Shown: positions 42,560 through 51,569, counted from the stretch's first letter. The stretch is 64,000 nt of DNA from Lysobacterales bacterium (GCA_019510125.1 JAEKKX010000006.1:496001-560000), one strand, 5' to 3'. A program made the numbers and translations. The notes: generated from the letters alone by a model not told the origin.

Positions 42560-44362
42560 ATGAACGCACAGCCGGGACCGGCGACACTGTCGGACGACGA
42601 ACTCAGGGCCACGCTCTACTTCGCGGTCGGCGTCGCATCGGAAGGCAGCCTGCGCGGGCGCAACGTGGCCTACGACCTGGCGTTCGCCGGCTACATCCAT
42701 CGCGAGGGCGACACCGCGAGGCGCGAGCCGCGCGAAGCGGGCGTCTTCCGCGAGGGCCAGCTCGAACCGATCTACAACAGCGGCTATTCCATCGGCACGC
42801 TGCAGACCGACTTCGGCCAGCAGCGCGACGACGCCAACCGCAACGCCGACCAGTTGCTCAACGCCTACCAGACATGGGCCCGTGCGCCGGGGCAGCCGGC
42901 CCACCTGGCGCTGACGGCGGCCGAATACGGCCAGGCCAGCGATGCGCTGCGCCGCCAGGGCAACGAAATCCGCGGCGATCGCCAGACCGTCGCCGACAAC
43001 GGCTACGACCTGCCGGCCGGCATCAAGGACCGGCTCAACACGTTCCTGCGTTCGGACGCGGGCATCACCTTCGTCCACGACCAGGACGTGAGGCAGGTCG
43101 GTCATCTGCTGCGGGAAGACGGCGCGGTGCGGCGACTGGAGGACACCGCGCTCTATCGCAACGCGACCGCGGACGATCAGCTCCGGATGGCCACCGTCGT
43201 CGCCAAACTCGACAACCAGGACGGCGAACGGAACTGGCCGCGGGTGTTGCGGCGGGTGGAGAACGGCGCCATCGACTCGCTGGAAGACCTCAAGGCCGCG
43301 GTCCCGCAGCACCTGCAGGGCGACCGCGACAACGCGCTGCGCGGCGCGGAGCTGGTGATCGCCCTGCGCGGTGCGGCCGCGGACAACCCGCTGCGCGACG
43401 CGTGGCGGGACGTGATGGCCGACCCGCTGGTCAACCCGACCCGGCTGGACCAGGACCCGGCCCGTCCGCACCTGGACGCCGAGTATTCGACCGTCAAGAA
43501 CCTGTTCCTCGCGCCGGTGCAGGGCCGGGCCTTCGTCGAGGCGCTGGACGCCGGCGGCGCGCGCGCGCAGGACGTCCGCTTCCAGGGCGCGCCGGCCGGC
43601 CACACCGCCGGCCTGTACGTGTCCGGCCACGATTTCGTGCAGTGGAACCGCGACGGTCACGGGCACGCGAACATCGGCGGGCGCTGGCAGGCGATCGAAC
43701 GCGACCAGGTCACCCGGGTCGATCGCGGCAACGGCGTGGTCGATCTGGACCTGACCCGCGACGGCGTGGCGACGCCGCTGCTGCACGTCGATCCGCGCGC
43801 GCCCGGCCTGCGGCCCGCGCCGCCGCTGGAGCCGCATCCGGCGGCGCCGCGCGCACCGGGTCCGGGGCGCCGCGCGGAGGCGTCCGACCCGGACGCGCCG
43901 GCGCCGGGGGCGGACCGGCGCGAGGCGTCGCCGCGACCTGCCGCCCTGATGCTCGACGACCCGGCGCACGAGCACCACGGCATGTTCGCCGCCGCCCTGC
44001 GCGCGGTGAACGAGCGCGACGCCCGGATGGGCCGGCCACCGGACGAGATGAGCCGGCAACTGGCCGGCGGGCTGGTCGAGAAGGCGCGCGAACGCGGGCT
44101 GGACACCATCGGCGCGGCCCGGTTCACGCCGGACGGCGCGAGGGTCGGCATGACCGACACCGCGGATCTGTCTGCGCCGTGGGCGAAGACCGCGGTCGCG
44201 GACGTGGGCGCGCTGGCGGGCCAGAGTCTGGCGCAGAGCAGCGAGCACGTCGCGCGGATCGATCAGCAGCAGGCCATCGCGCAGGCCCGGAACGCCCCCG
44301 CGCAGGCGCAGGCGATGCCGGGGCCGGACGATCCGGCGCCCAGGGGGCCGCGACTGGCGTGA
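42560..44362 (+). CDS. XVIPCD protein, candidate T4SS antibacterial effector
   Basis: The 600-aa product lacks a signal peptide. Its N-terminal third (about 15-250) contains FAVGVASEGSLRGRNVAYDLAF and NSGYSIGTLQTDFGQQ, which look like a lysozyme-fold hydrolase (Glu28 a candidate catalytic acid), but no family could be named. The middle (about 250-410) is unassigned and is followed by a Pro/Ala linker. The C-terminal 464-570 is a typical XVIPCD: LDDPAHEHHGMFAAALRAVNERDARMGRPPDE, LAGGLVEKARERGLDTIGA, LAQSSEHVARIDQQQA, then a Gln-rich tail. XVIPCDs target proteins to the Xanthomonadales T4SS. The adjacent lipoprotein would be the immunity partner. Confidence 0.85.
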   Translation: MNAQPGPATLSDDELRATLYFAVGVASEGSLRGRNVAYDLAFAGYIHREGDTARREPREAGVFREGQLEPIYNSGYSIGTLQTDFGQQRDDANRNADQLLNAYQTWARAPGQPAHLALTAAEYGQASDALRRQGNEIRGDRQTVADNGYDLPAGIKDRLNTFLRSDAGITFVHDQDVRQVGHLLREDGAVRRLEDTALYRNATADDQLRMATVVAKLDNQDGERNWPRVLRRVENGAIDSLEDLKAAVPQHLQGDRDNALRGAELVIALRGAAADNPLRDAWRDVMADPLVNPTRLDQDPARPHLDAEYSTVKNLFLAPVQGRAFVEALDAGGARAQDVRFQGAPAGHTAGLYVSGHDFVQWNRDGHGHANIGGRWQAIERDQVTRVDRGNGVVDLDLTRDGVATPLLHVDPRAPGLRPAPPLEPHPAAPRAPGPGRRAEASDPDAPAPGADRREASPRPAALMLDDPAHEHHGMFAAALRAVNERDARMGRPPDEMSRQLAGGLVEKARERGLDTIGAARFTPDGARVGMTDTADLSAPWAKTAVADVGALAGQSLAQSSEHVARIDQQQAIAQARNAPAQAQAMPGPDDPAPRGPRLA

Positions 44363-44413
44363 CGGGTCGCTCGCCCTGCCGACGCGCGCGCCTGCGCGGA
44401 AGTCCGTGCGCCG

Positions 44414-44587
44414 TCAGCGGGGCGGCGTTTCGTCCGACGGCGCGGGCAGGGGCGGGGGCGTGCGTCGACCGATGGCGGGTGGCGGCGGACGGCGCTGCCG
44501 GGTCACGAAAATCGCGATCACCACCGCTGCCGGCACGGACAGGACGGCGAGCAGGATGAGCCAGTGCAAGATCGAAAATCCGCCCAT
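44414..44587 (-). CDS. Small membrane protein with TatA-like N-terminus
   Basis: The 57-aa product begins MGGFSILHWLILLAVLSVP, close to the start of TatA proteins (M-G-x-x-S-I-W-H-W-L-I-V-L), continues with one membrane helix and ends in a Pro-rich cytoplasmic tail (RQRRPPPPAIGRRTPPPLP). It lacks the FGTKKL hinge and amphipathic helix of TatA, so it is not a normal Tat component. It is convergent with the effector gene. Function unknown. Confidence 0.6.
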   Translation of the reverse strand: MGGFSILHWLILLAVLSVPAAVVIAIFVTRQRRPPPPAIGRRTPPPLPAPSDETPPR

Positions 44588-44682
44588 GCACGATTCCCCG
44601 GATGCGATCGCGCGAGTATGCCGCCTCGCTTGCTTCGATGCGCTTGCTTCGATGCGTTTGCTTCGACGCGTGCAGCGTCCCG

Positions 44683-45216
44683 CTACCGCCGCCCGGCGAG
44701 ATGCTTCCGGATCGCCATCCACGGCAGCGCCGCGAGCGCGAGCGGCAGCACCACCCAGCGCAGTTCCGACCACAGCACCGCCGCGCCGCGCGCGCTGAAG
44801 AAGCCCGCGCCGATCGGCGACACCGCGATCGGTCGCCACGGCGCGAAGAAGCGCGTCTGCGACCACGGCCACAGCAGGGCGACGCCGAGGCCGCCGTTGG
44901 TCAGCGCGTCGAGCAGCGGATGCGAGAGCGCGCACAGCGCGACGAACGCGAACGCGCGCCGGCGTCCGCTGCGCAGCCACGGCGCGCACGCGGCGGCGAG
45001 CAGGCCCAGGGCGAACGCGAACACGATCGAATGGCTGGCGCCGCGATGCCCGAACGGCGCGGCGTAGTCGATCCCGAGCTTGAACGCGATGGTGTCGAAG
45101 TCGGGCGCCATCGCCGCGACCACGCCGGCGGCGACCAGCCGCGGCGGCAGCGCGGTGCGGCCCAGCGCCAGGCCCGCCGCCAGCGGCACCACCGCATGGG
45201 TGAAGATCGTCGGCAC
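44683..45216 (-). CDS. DUF457/YdjM-type membrane-bound metal-dependent hydrolase
   Basis: The 177-aa product has MPTIFTHAVVPLAAGL at the start, APDFDTIAFKLG, HRGASHSIVFAFALGLL and ALSHPLLDALTNGG, the His/Asp pattern of the YdjM (DUF457) family of inner-membrane hydrolases. Four to five membrane segments are seen. Start is GTG 45216. It follows yraN closely on the same strand. Confidence 0.87.
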   Translation of the reverse strand: MPTIFTHAVVPLAAGLALGRTALPPRLVAAGVVAAMAPDFDTIAFKLGIDYAAPFGHRGASHSIVFAFALGLLAAACAPWLRSGRRRAFAFVALCALSHPLLDALTNGGLGVALLWPWSQTRFFAPWRPIAVSPIGAGFFSARGAAVLWSELRWVVLPLALAALPWMAIRKHLAGRR

Positions 45217-45228
45217 GCTGCGGCGGCC

Positions 45229-45618
45229 TCAGGCGTCGTCGGCGCGGAAGGCGTCGCGCAGCCAGACCACATCGGGCGCGGCGGGATCGCCGCTGGCGTC
45301 GATCACGTCGAAGCGGCAGGGCAGGCGGGCGAAGCCGCGACGGGCGGCGAGGAACTGTTCCGCGGCGAGCACGATGCGCCGGCGCTTGCCGGCGTCGATC
45401 GAGGCCGCGCCGCCGCCGAAGCGCGCATCGCGGCGGTAGCGCACTTCGATGAACACCAGCGTCTCGCCGTCGCGCATCACCAGGTCGAGCTCGCCGCCGC
45501 GGGCGCTGGCGTTCGCGGCGACCGGGACCAGCCCGCGTTCGCGCAGGAACGCGGCGGCCAGCGCTTCGATGTGCGCGCCGCGGGCGCGTCTGGAGTCCCC
45601 TGCGGGGTCAGTCGCCAC
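45229..45618 (-). CDS. yraN: UPF0102 family protein YraN (predicted endonuclease-like)
   Basis: The 129-aa product has the restriction-enzyme-like core [31 protein letters not shown], with the E-x-D ... E-V-(K/R) arrangement of the family, and the usual C-terminal RFDVI. The role is not established. It starts 11 bases inside the end of lpoA, the usual lpoA-yraN neighbourhood. Confidence 0.93.
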   Translation of the reverse strand: MATDPAGDSRRARGAHIEALAAAFLRERGLVPVAANASARGGELDLVMRDGETLVFIEVRYRRDARFGGGAASIDAGKRRRIVLAAEQFLAARRGFARLPCRFDVIDASGDPAAPDVVWLRDAFRADDA

Positions 45619-47005
45619 GCTTGCCCAGCGCGACGATCTCGCCGCCGGAGAAGTTCGACCACGCCGGCACCCGCACGACGTTGCCGAACCCGTCCAGCCG
45701 CAGTTGGCCGGTGGCGCCGGGCACCGAGCGGTCGGCGTGGTGGGCGATGGCGTCGAGATAGCCGGTGAGCAGCCAGGCGTCGTGGCCGAAGGCGAACAGC
45801 TTCGCCGCCGGGCCGCGCGCGGAAATCAGGGCCGCGCCGGTGCTTTCCGCCGGCGGCAGGCCGGGCAGGCCCTGCACGGTCCAGGTCTCGCCCGGGAACA
45901 CGATGCCGTCCAGTGCGCGATCCTGATCGGGCTTGCCGGTGCCCGACAGCAATTGCGCCGTCGCCACCCGCGGCTTGTCGCCGAGCCCGGCGAGGGTCAG
46001 TTGCGGGGCCACCGCGCGCGCCTGCGCGCCCTTGAGCGCGAGGAACACCGCGTCCACGCCGCCCTCCTTCTGCGCCGCCGCCTGCAGCGCCGCGGTGCCG
46101 TCGGCCGGCTTGTCGGCGATGGTCAGGGTGTCGACGATGGTGCCGCCGCGGCTGCTCCACTGCTCGCGGAACGCGGCGACGCTGCGGCGCAGACCGTCGT
46201 CGGCGCCCACCAGCACCAGCACCCGGCGCACGTTGCGCGACAGCAGGTATTCGGCGGCGGCGATGCCGTCGTCCTCCGGCGCCAGCGCGAAGCTGGCGCT
46301 GCCGCTGGGCGGGGCCTCGGGGCCGCGGTTCAGCGCCAGCACCGGCACCTTCAGATCGGCTTCCTTGAACAGCCCGGCGACCTGGTCGCGTCCCAGCGGG
46401 CCGAGCACGAAGTCGGCGCCGTCCTCGACCGCCTTGCGGTAGGCGGCGACCGCGCCGGCCGGCGTGCTGCCGGTGTCGTAGAACCCGACCTCCGGCCGCT
46501 GGCGGTGCTCGCCGTAGTAGCCGGCCAGCAGCCCGTCGCGCACCGGGACCGAGGCGGCCGCCATGTCGCCGGTCAGCGGCAGCAGCACCGCGAGCTTGCG
46601 CGGCGGGCGGTAGCCGTCGCGATCGGCGGGCGCGCGGTCGGCGGCGTCGAAGCGCCAGCCGCCCTCGCGATCGAACGGCCGCGGCAGCGGCTGCCCGCGA
46701 CGGACCAGTTCGCGTCCGGCGAAGTTGTACAGCGGGTCGCCCTCGGCCATCCGCGAGGCCTCGGTCGCGAGGGTCGCGTTGTCGAGGCCGGAGAGCAGGC
46801 GCTCGATCTCGCGCGCGGCGTCGGCGCGGGCCTGGCCGCTCATCGAGGCGTGGTTGCGGGCCAGCGCGGACGCCTGCGCGATCGCCGGGTTGACGTGGTA
46901 GGTCCCGGGCTTGTCGGGCCTGGTCTGCGGAGGCGTGCAGGCGGTGAGCCCCAGCCCCATCAGGCCGGCGCACAGCCAGGCCAGTCCCTTCCTGTTCATC
47001 GACAT
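45608..47005 (-). CDS. lpoA: Penicillin-binding protein activator LpoA family lipoprotein
   Basis: LpoA is an outer-membrane lipoprotein that stimulates PBP1A. This 465-aa version has the lipobox LTAC (Cys23), a short N-terminal helical region (about 40-100, shorter than in E. coli LpoA) and a periplasmic-binding-protein-like C-terminal domain ([56 protein letters not shown]). ATG 47005 or a second ATG two codons later are possible. It is divergent from rsmI, as in many gammaproteobacteria. Confidence 0.9.
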   Translation of the reverse strand: MSMNRKGLAWLCAGLMGLGLTACTPPQTRPDKPGTYHVNPAIAQASALARNHASMSGQARADAAREIERLLSGLDNATLATEASRMAEGDPLYNFAGRELVRRGQPLPRPFDREGGWRFDAADRAPADRDGYRPPRKLAVLLPLTGDMAAASVPVRDGLLAGYYGEHRQRPEVGFYDTGSTPAGAVAAYRKAVEDGADFVLGPLGRDQVAGLFKEADLKVPVLALNRGPEAPPSGSASFALAPEDDGIAAAEYLLSRNVRRVLVLVGADDGLRRSVAAFREQWSSRGGTIVDTLTIADKPADGTAALQAAAQKEGGVDAVFLALKGAQARAVAPQLTLAGLGDKPRVATAQLLSGTGKPDQDRALDGIVFPGETWTVQGLPGLPPAESTGAALISARGPAAKLFAFGHDAWLLTGYLDAIAHHADRSVPGATGQLRLDGFGNVVRVPAWSNFSGGEIVALGKRGD

Positions 47006-47070
47006 CGACGCAACCCCGTGGCGGAATCGTTAGGATTCTAACCGCCCACGCCGCCCAGCGAGCCGATCCG

Positions 47071-47901
47071 ATGTCCTCTTCCGCCGCTGCCGGCACCCTC
47101 CACGTCGTCGCCACGCCGATCGGCAACCTCGCCGACCTCTCGCCGCGGGCGCTGGCGACGCTGCGCGCGGTCGCCGCGATCTGCGCCGAGGACACCCGCC
47201 ACACCCGGCAACTGCTGGCCCACCACGGCGTCGAACAGTCGCTGGTCGCCCTGCACGAGCACAACGAGGCCGGCGTGGCCGAACGCCTGGTCGCGCGGCT
47301 GCTCGCCGGCGAATCGCTGGCGCTGGTGTCCGACGCCGGCACCCCGCTGGTCAGCGATCCCGGGTTCCGGCTGGTCGCCGCGGCGCGCGCCGCGGGCGTG
47401 AAGGTCAGCCCGGTGCCCGGGCCGAGCGCGCTGATCGCCGCCCTCAGCGTGGCCGGGCTGCCCAGCGACCGGTTCGCGTTCGAGGGCTTCCTGCCCGCCA
47501 AGTCCGGCGCCCGCCGCGAACGCCTGTCGCGGCTGGCGGGAGAAAGCCGCACCCTGATCTTCTACGAGGCCTCGCACCGGATCGAGGAGACCCTGGCCGA
47601 CGCCGCCGCGGTGTTCGGCGCCGAGCGCCCGGCCGCGGTCGCCCGCGAGCTCACCAAACTGTTCGAGACCGTGCTCGACGGCACCCTCGCCGAGCTGCAC
47701 GCCCGCGTCGCCGCCGACCCCGACCAGCGCAAGGGCGAATTCGTGCTGCTGGTGCAGGGCGTCGCCGACGAGGAGGCGACGAAGGTCGCCGAAGGCCGGC
47801 GCGTCTACGCGAAGCTCGCCGACCACCTGCCGCCCTCGACCGCCGCGAAACTCGCCGCGGAGCTGACCGGCGCGCCGCGCAAGGCGCTGTACGGCGGGTG
47901 A
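47071..47901 (+). CDS. rsmI: 16S rRNA (cytidine(1402)-2'-O)-methyltransferase
   Basis: RsmI methylates the 2'-OH of C1402 in 16S rRNA. The 276-aa tetrapyrrole-methylase-fold product has LHVVATPIGNLADLSPRA, AEDTRHTRQLL, LVSDAGTPLVSDPGFRLV, PVPGPSALIAALSVAGLP, FYEASHRIEETL and the C-terminal extension of RsmI. Confidence 0.97.
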   Translation: MSSSAAAGTLHVVATPIGNLADLSPRALATLRAVAAICAEDTRHTRQLLAHHGVEQSLVALHEHNEAGVAERLVARLLAGESLALVSDAGTPLVSDPGFRLVAAARAAGVKVSPVPGPSALIAALSVAGLPSDRFAFEGFLPAKSGARRERLSRLAGESRTLIFYEASHRIEETLADAAAVFGAERPAAVARELTKLFETVLDGTLAELHARVAADPDQRKGEFVLLVQGVADEEATKVAEGRRVYAKLADHLPPSTAAKLAAELTGAPRKALYGG

Positions 47902-47937
47902 GAGTGGCGGCCGGGGCGACGCCGGGTGCGGCGGCGC

Positions 47938-48291
47938 TCAGTCCCGCGCCGCGGTGAACTCGTCGTAGGCCCGCACCGCTTCGGCGGCGTACATCAACGT
48001 CGGACCGCCGCCCATGTAGGTGCAGACCGCCAGCGTTTCCATCAGTTGTTCGCGGGTGACGCCGAGGCGGATCAGCGCCTTCACGTGGAAGCCGATGCAG
48101 GCGTCGCAGCGCGAGGACACGCCGATCGCCAGTGCGATGAGTTCCTTGTGGAGGGCGTCGATGGCGCCGCCCTTCAGTGCGGCCTGGGCCATCGCGCTGA
48201 AGCCTTTCATGGTGTCCGGCACCTCGCTGCGCATCGCGGCGAGGGCGCTGGACACATCGTCGGTGATGCGGGCGAACGATTTCCCGGTCAT
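47938..48291 (-). CDS. Carboxymuconolactone decarboxylase/AhpD-like protein
   Basis: The 117-aa helical product has the AhpD-type active-site motif ELIALAIGVSSRCDACIGFHVKALIRLG (Cys62, Cys65, His69), so an alkyl-hydroperoxidase-like redox role is likely rather than decarboxylation. Start ATG 48291 gives MTGKSF; a longer frame adds nine residues without support. It is convergent with rsmI. Confidence 0.9.
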   Translation of the reverse strand: MTGKSFARITDDVSSALAAMRSEVPDTMKGFSAMAQAALKGGAIDALHKELIALAIGVSSRCDACIGFHVKALIRLGVTREQLMETLAVCTYMGGGPTLMYAAEAVRAYDEFTAARD

Positions 48292-48351
48292 GTGCGGTCT
48301 CCGTGCGTGGAGCCGCACTGTCGCAGACCGGCGCCGGCGCCGACTTGCGCC

Positions 48352-48407
48352 CGATCAAGCCGGCGCGATCAAGTCGGCCCGATCACGTCGGCCCGATCAC
48401 GCCGGCG
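48352..48407. repeat. Four 14-bp tandem repeats beside the GGDEF gene end
   Basis: Units CGATCAAGCCGGCG, CGATCAAGTCGGCC, CGATCACGTCGGCC and CGATCACGCCGGCG follow each other without gaps and include the stop codon of the diguanylate cyclase gene. The unit length is not a multiple of three, which fits a mostly noncoding site. Confidence 0.85.
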
Positions 48408-50331
48408 CCGCGGGCGCCTCGTCCGCCTCGGCCATCACCACCCGGTCGCGGCCCGCTTCCTTGGCCCGGTACAGCGCGCGATCGGCGCGGATCAGCACCT
48501 GGTCGAAATGGGTGTCGTCCGCGCGCAGGCAGGCGACGCCGACCGAGGCGGTGGGCGTGATCGTCTGGTCGCCCGCCCGCACCGCCACCCGCGCGACCGC
48601 CTCGCGCAGGCGCTCGGCGGCGGCGAACGCATGCGCAGGCGGGATGCCCCGCAGCAGCACCGCGAACTCCTCGCCGCCGTAGCGGCCGAGCAGGTCGCTG
48701 TCGCGGCAGACCGCGCGCATCGCGGTGGCCACCGCCTTGAGCACTTCGTCGCCGACCGCATGGCCGAAGCGGTCGTTGATGCGCTTGAAATGATCGACGT
48801 CGACCACCGCCACCGCGAGGCTGCGCTCGGCGCCGCCGCGCGCGTCCGCGACCGCGGCGTGGCCCGCTTCGGTGAGGTGGCGGCGGCTGTGGACCGAGGT
48901 CAGGAAGTCGGTGGCGACCGCGTGTTCCAGTTCGCGCCCGCGGTCGCGCAGCGCGGTGGCGTGCCGGCGCTGCTGCGCGTACAGCGCGACCGCGACCGCC
49001 AGCGTGCACAGCGCCAGCACGCCGGCGATCAGGGTGTAGCGGAAGCGGTTCTCGACGACTTCGGTCCGCAGTTGCGCGTTCTCTTCGGCGGCGCGGGCCG
49101 TCGCCAGCGCGGCTTCGCTCTGCGCATAGCGCAGCCGCTCCTCGAAATCGGCCGCGGACGAGTCGCGTTCGATCCGCGTTACCTCGTCGTTGAGCCGGGT
49201 CAGCCGCGCCACCGACTGCGGCAGGCGATCGGCCCGCACCCCGGCCAGTTGCAGATCGACGATCTGGCGGACCGCGCGCAGTTCGTCGCGATACAGGTGC
49301 AGCGCGGCGAACGCGTCGCGGGCCTGCGCGTAGGCGTCGTACGCGGCCTCGTGCCGCCCGCGCATGCGCTGCGCGTGGCCGATCGTTTCGAAGCTGAGGC
49401 CGCGCAACTGGGTGTTCTTCAACTCGTCGCCGATCGCGCCGATCCGCCGGCCGCGGTCCTCGACCGCGTCGGCGTCGCCCAGCGCCTTCGCCGCATTCGC
49501 CTGTTCGAGCAGGACCTCGGCGCTCAGCTTGGGATCCTGCATGGCGACCAGCAGCGGCTCGGCTTCGCCCAGCAGCGCCTGCGCCTCGCGCGCCCGCCCG
49601 GTGCCGGACGCGGCCTGCGCCATGTTGCGCAGCAGGCGGATGCGCATTTCCGGCTGGGTGGCGGCGGGCGCGTGCGCCAGGCCTTCGCTCGCGTAGCGGT
49701 AGGACTCGTCGAGCTTGCCCAGGCGCGCGCTGAGCGACGAGTAGGCCAGCAGGATGTCGGCCTGCAGCGCGTCGTCGCCGTTCGGCCCCAGCCGCCGCCG
49801 CGCCTCGGTGATCAGCTTCGAGGCATTGGCGAAGTCGCCCAGCCGCGACAGCGCCCGGCCCAGCGCGATGCGGGCGCGGACCTGCAGGTAGACGCTGTTG
49901 GTGCGGTCGGCGTGTTCCATGGCGATGGAGCCGGCCATCCGCTGGCAGTGCCAGTCGGCGATCACCCGGCAGGCATTGGCCTGGGCCAGGGCGAGGCGTG
50001 CGGCGCCGGCATGGTCGCCCTTCGCGAGCGCCGCGCGCGCCGCGGGCAGTGCGCGCAGGACCTCGTGCGGCGCGGTCAGGGCGCGGATCTCCAGCGGATG
50101 GCGCTGGTCGGGCGTGGCCGGCGGCGATGCCCGGGACGCCTGGGGGGCCGAGGATGGCGGCGGCGCGGCGGCGGCGGTGCCGGACGCCAGCAGGCCGAAA
50201 ACCAGGAGGCTGAAAACAAGGAGGCCGGAAGCCGCGATGCCCGAAAGCGCGAACAGCAGCCCGCGGAGGGCAGTCCACGGCGCGCGTCGCGTGGAGATGC
50301 CTCTCGGGATGACGCCACAGCCTCGAACCAT
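48397..50331 (-). CDS. Diguanylate cyclase with TPR-type sensor and one membrane helix
   Basis: The 644-aa product has an N-terminal signal or anchor (about 20-55), a helical TPR-like region (about 75-400: ARIALGRALSRLGDFANASKLITEA, HEAAYDAYAQARDAFAAL), a membrane helix (about 425-447) and a GGDEF domain (about 475-635) with DVDHFKRINDRFGHAVGDEVL and the active-site RYGGEEF (550-556). It should make cyclic di-GMP in response to a periplasmic signal. The inhibitory-site RxxD is not visible just before the active site. The start is preceded by GAGG. Confidence 0.9.
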   Translation of the reverse strand: MVRGCGVIPRGISTRRAPWTALRGLLFALSGIAASGLLVFSLLVFGLLASGTAAAAPPPSSAPQASRASPPATPDQRHPLEIRALTAPHEVLRALPAARAALAKGDHAGAARLALAQANACRVIADWHCQRMAGSIAMEHADRTNSVYLQVRARIALGRALSRLGDFANASKLITEARRRLGPNGDDALQADILLAYSSLSARLGKLDESYRYASEGLAHAPAATQPEMRIRLLRNMAQAASGTGRAREAQALLGEAEPLLVAMQDPKLSAEVLLEQANAAKALGDADAVEDRGRRIGAIGDELKNTQLRGLSFETIGHAQRMRGRHEAAYDAYAQARDAFAALHLYRDELRAVRQIVDLQLAGVRADRLPQSVARLTRLNDEVTRIERDSSAADFEERLRYAQSEAALATARAAEENAQLRTEVVENRFRYTLIAGVLALCTLAVAVALYAQQRRHATALRDRGRELEHAVATDFLTSVHSRRHLTEAGHAAVADARGGAERSLAVAVVDVDHFKRINDRFGHAVGDEVLKAVATAMRAVCRDSDLLGRYGGEEFAVLLRGIPPAHAFAAAERLREAVARVAVRAGDQTITPTASVGVACLRADDTHFDQVLIRADRALYRAKEAGRDRVVMAEADEAPAAPA

Positions 50332-50462
50332 GCCGTTGCCTCGTTCCGGACCGGCCTTGCCCGACGAGAGTAGCGCAGCGGGGCGGTGAACGCGTGCGCC
50401 CGGCGTCGCCGTTCAGGTCGCGCGCCGGCGGCGGCCCGGCGGCCGTGCGACAATCCGCCCCG

Positions 50463-50898
50463 GCAGAGCCGGCCAGACAGTCGCGTCGTCCCTTCGGGGG
50501 CGCCGAGGAAAGTCCGGGCTCCGCAGGGCACGGTGCCAGGTAACGCCTGGGCGGCGCGAGCCGACGGAAAGTGCAACAGAAAGATACCGCCGATGGCCCT
50601 CGCCACCCCATTGCGGCCCGACGTCGCGCTCGACGATGCGAAGCATCGGCCGAGTCGGTGACGGGGAAGGCCGCAATGGGGTGGCGAGGGATCAGGCAAG
50701 GGTGAAATGGTGCGGTAAGAGCGCACCGCGAGTCCGGCAACGGACCGGCACGGCAAACCCCACCGGGAGCAAGGCCAAATAGGGAGACGATGTCGTGGCC
50801 CGCGACGTCTCCGGGTAGGCTGCTCGAGCGTATCGGCGACGATGCGCCTAGAGGAATGACTGTCCACGACAGAACCCGGCTTATCGGCCGGCTCTGCC
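50463..50898 (+). ncRNA. rnpB: RNase P RNA, bacterial type A
   Basis: The ends pair (CAGAGCCGGCC near 50464 with GGCCGGCTCTG near 50886). Conserved pieces are present in order: GAGGAAAGTCCGGGCTCC, GGCACGGTGCCAGGTAACGCC, CGACGGAAAGTGCAACAGAAA, GGGTGAAATGGTGCGGTAAGAGC, GCACCGCGAGTCC, ACGGCAAACCCCACCGGGAGC, CAAATAGGGA, and CGAGCGTATCGGCGACGATGCGCCTAGA...AATGACTGTCCACGACAGAACCC (given in parts). It is the catalytic RNA for tRNA 5' processing. Short ORFs across this stretch are not genes. Confidence 0.97.
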
Positions 50899-50902
50899 TT
50901 TT

Positions 50903-50929
50903 ATTGATCCGGGCCGTGCCCGGATCAAT
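50903..50929 (+). terminator. Hairpin just after rnpB
   Basis: ATTGATCCGGG and CCCGGATCAAT form a perfect 11-bp stem with a CCGTG loop, five bases after rnpB. No T tract follows, so it may be a processing-protecting stem or a relative of the CCGGATCAAG palindromic repeat rather than a true intrinsic terminator. Confidence 0.5.
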
Positions 50930-50932
50930 CCC

Positions 50933-51166
50933 AAAGTTCGCTGCGCGAACTTCGGGCCCCGCCGCGCACGTCCAGACCCCCGCTCGCGCTGCGCGCGAGC
51001 CGCCCCCTGACTCAGGGGGCTTTGGGTGAGGGCGTGGCTCTGGGGAGGGCGCGGGCTCGGGCGGAGCACGCGAAAAGCGCCCACGATTCGCAGGGCGAAT
51101 CGCGGGCCCCACCGTTCATCTCCAGATACCCGTTCGCGCTGCGCGCGCCGCCCCTGACTCGGGGGG
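50933..51166. repeat. Diverged direct duplication between rnpB and mraZ
   Basis: Segment 50933-51020 is similar to 51083-51166. Both carry an inverted (G/A)TTCGC...GCGAA(C/T) stem, CGGGCCCC, TCCAGA, TCGCGCTGCGCGCG and CCCCTGACTC followed by a G run. The remainder of the roughly 550-base gap from rnpB to the mraZ promoter shows no gene. Confidence 0.6.
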
Positions 51167-51455
51167 TGGAGGGCATCCGTGTCGGCGATCCGGGGGAACG
51201 GGGCGATGCCCACTGGCCCGGGCGCCGTGGCGCCGGGGTGGGGCGCGGTTTGCATGCCGAGGACGTCTCTCGCCGGCGGGTCTGCACCGGAATGGTGCGT
51301 CGCACCGTTTGCGGGGCCTGTTCAGGAAGCCGCTTCAGGTGGCTCAAGTCTCAAAATTTGAGACTAAACAGGGGCTTGTGGATAAACCTTGAACTGTTCT
51401 CTGAACATTGGCGCAAGTCCTTGACGCGCTTGGTGAAATGCGTCGCAGAAAGTTG

Positions 51456-51484
51456 TTGACAACCCTGTGTGCCACTCCTAATGT
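51456..51484 (+). promoter_or_regulatory. Sigma70-type promoter of the dcw cluster
   Basis: TTGACA and TAATGT are separated by 17 bases, the best promoter match in the window. Transcription would begin near 51491, directly at the MraZ-box repeats. Confidence 0.8.
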
Positions 51485-51492
51485 GGCGGCCT

Positions 51493-51528
51493 GTGGGAAA
51501 ACCGGGTGAATCGTGGTTTTCCGTGTTG
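51493..51528 (+). promoter_or_regulatory. MraZ operator: four 10-bp-spaced repeats
   Basis: Hexamers GTGGGA, CGGGTG, GTGGTT and GTGTTG begin at 51493, 51503, 51513 and 51523. MraZ proteins bind TGGG-type repeats with 10-bp periodicity upstream of their own gene; only the first here is canonical. Position right after the promoter suits autorepression. Confidence 0.65.
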
Positions 51529-51569
51529 ACCAAGCCCGCCGCAGACGGGCACGACCGGGCCGAAGCGTT

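Noticed and set aside
44414-44587. Calling the small TatA-like protein tatA
   Set aside because: The FGTKKL hinge and amphipathic helix are missing and no tatB/tatC is adjacent.
50386-50661. Short ORF at the start of rnpB
   Set aside because: The sequence is explained by the conserved RNase P RNA structure.
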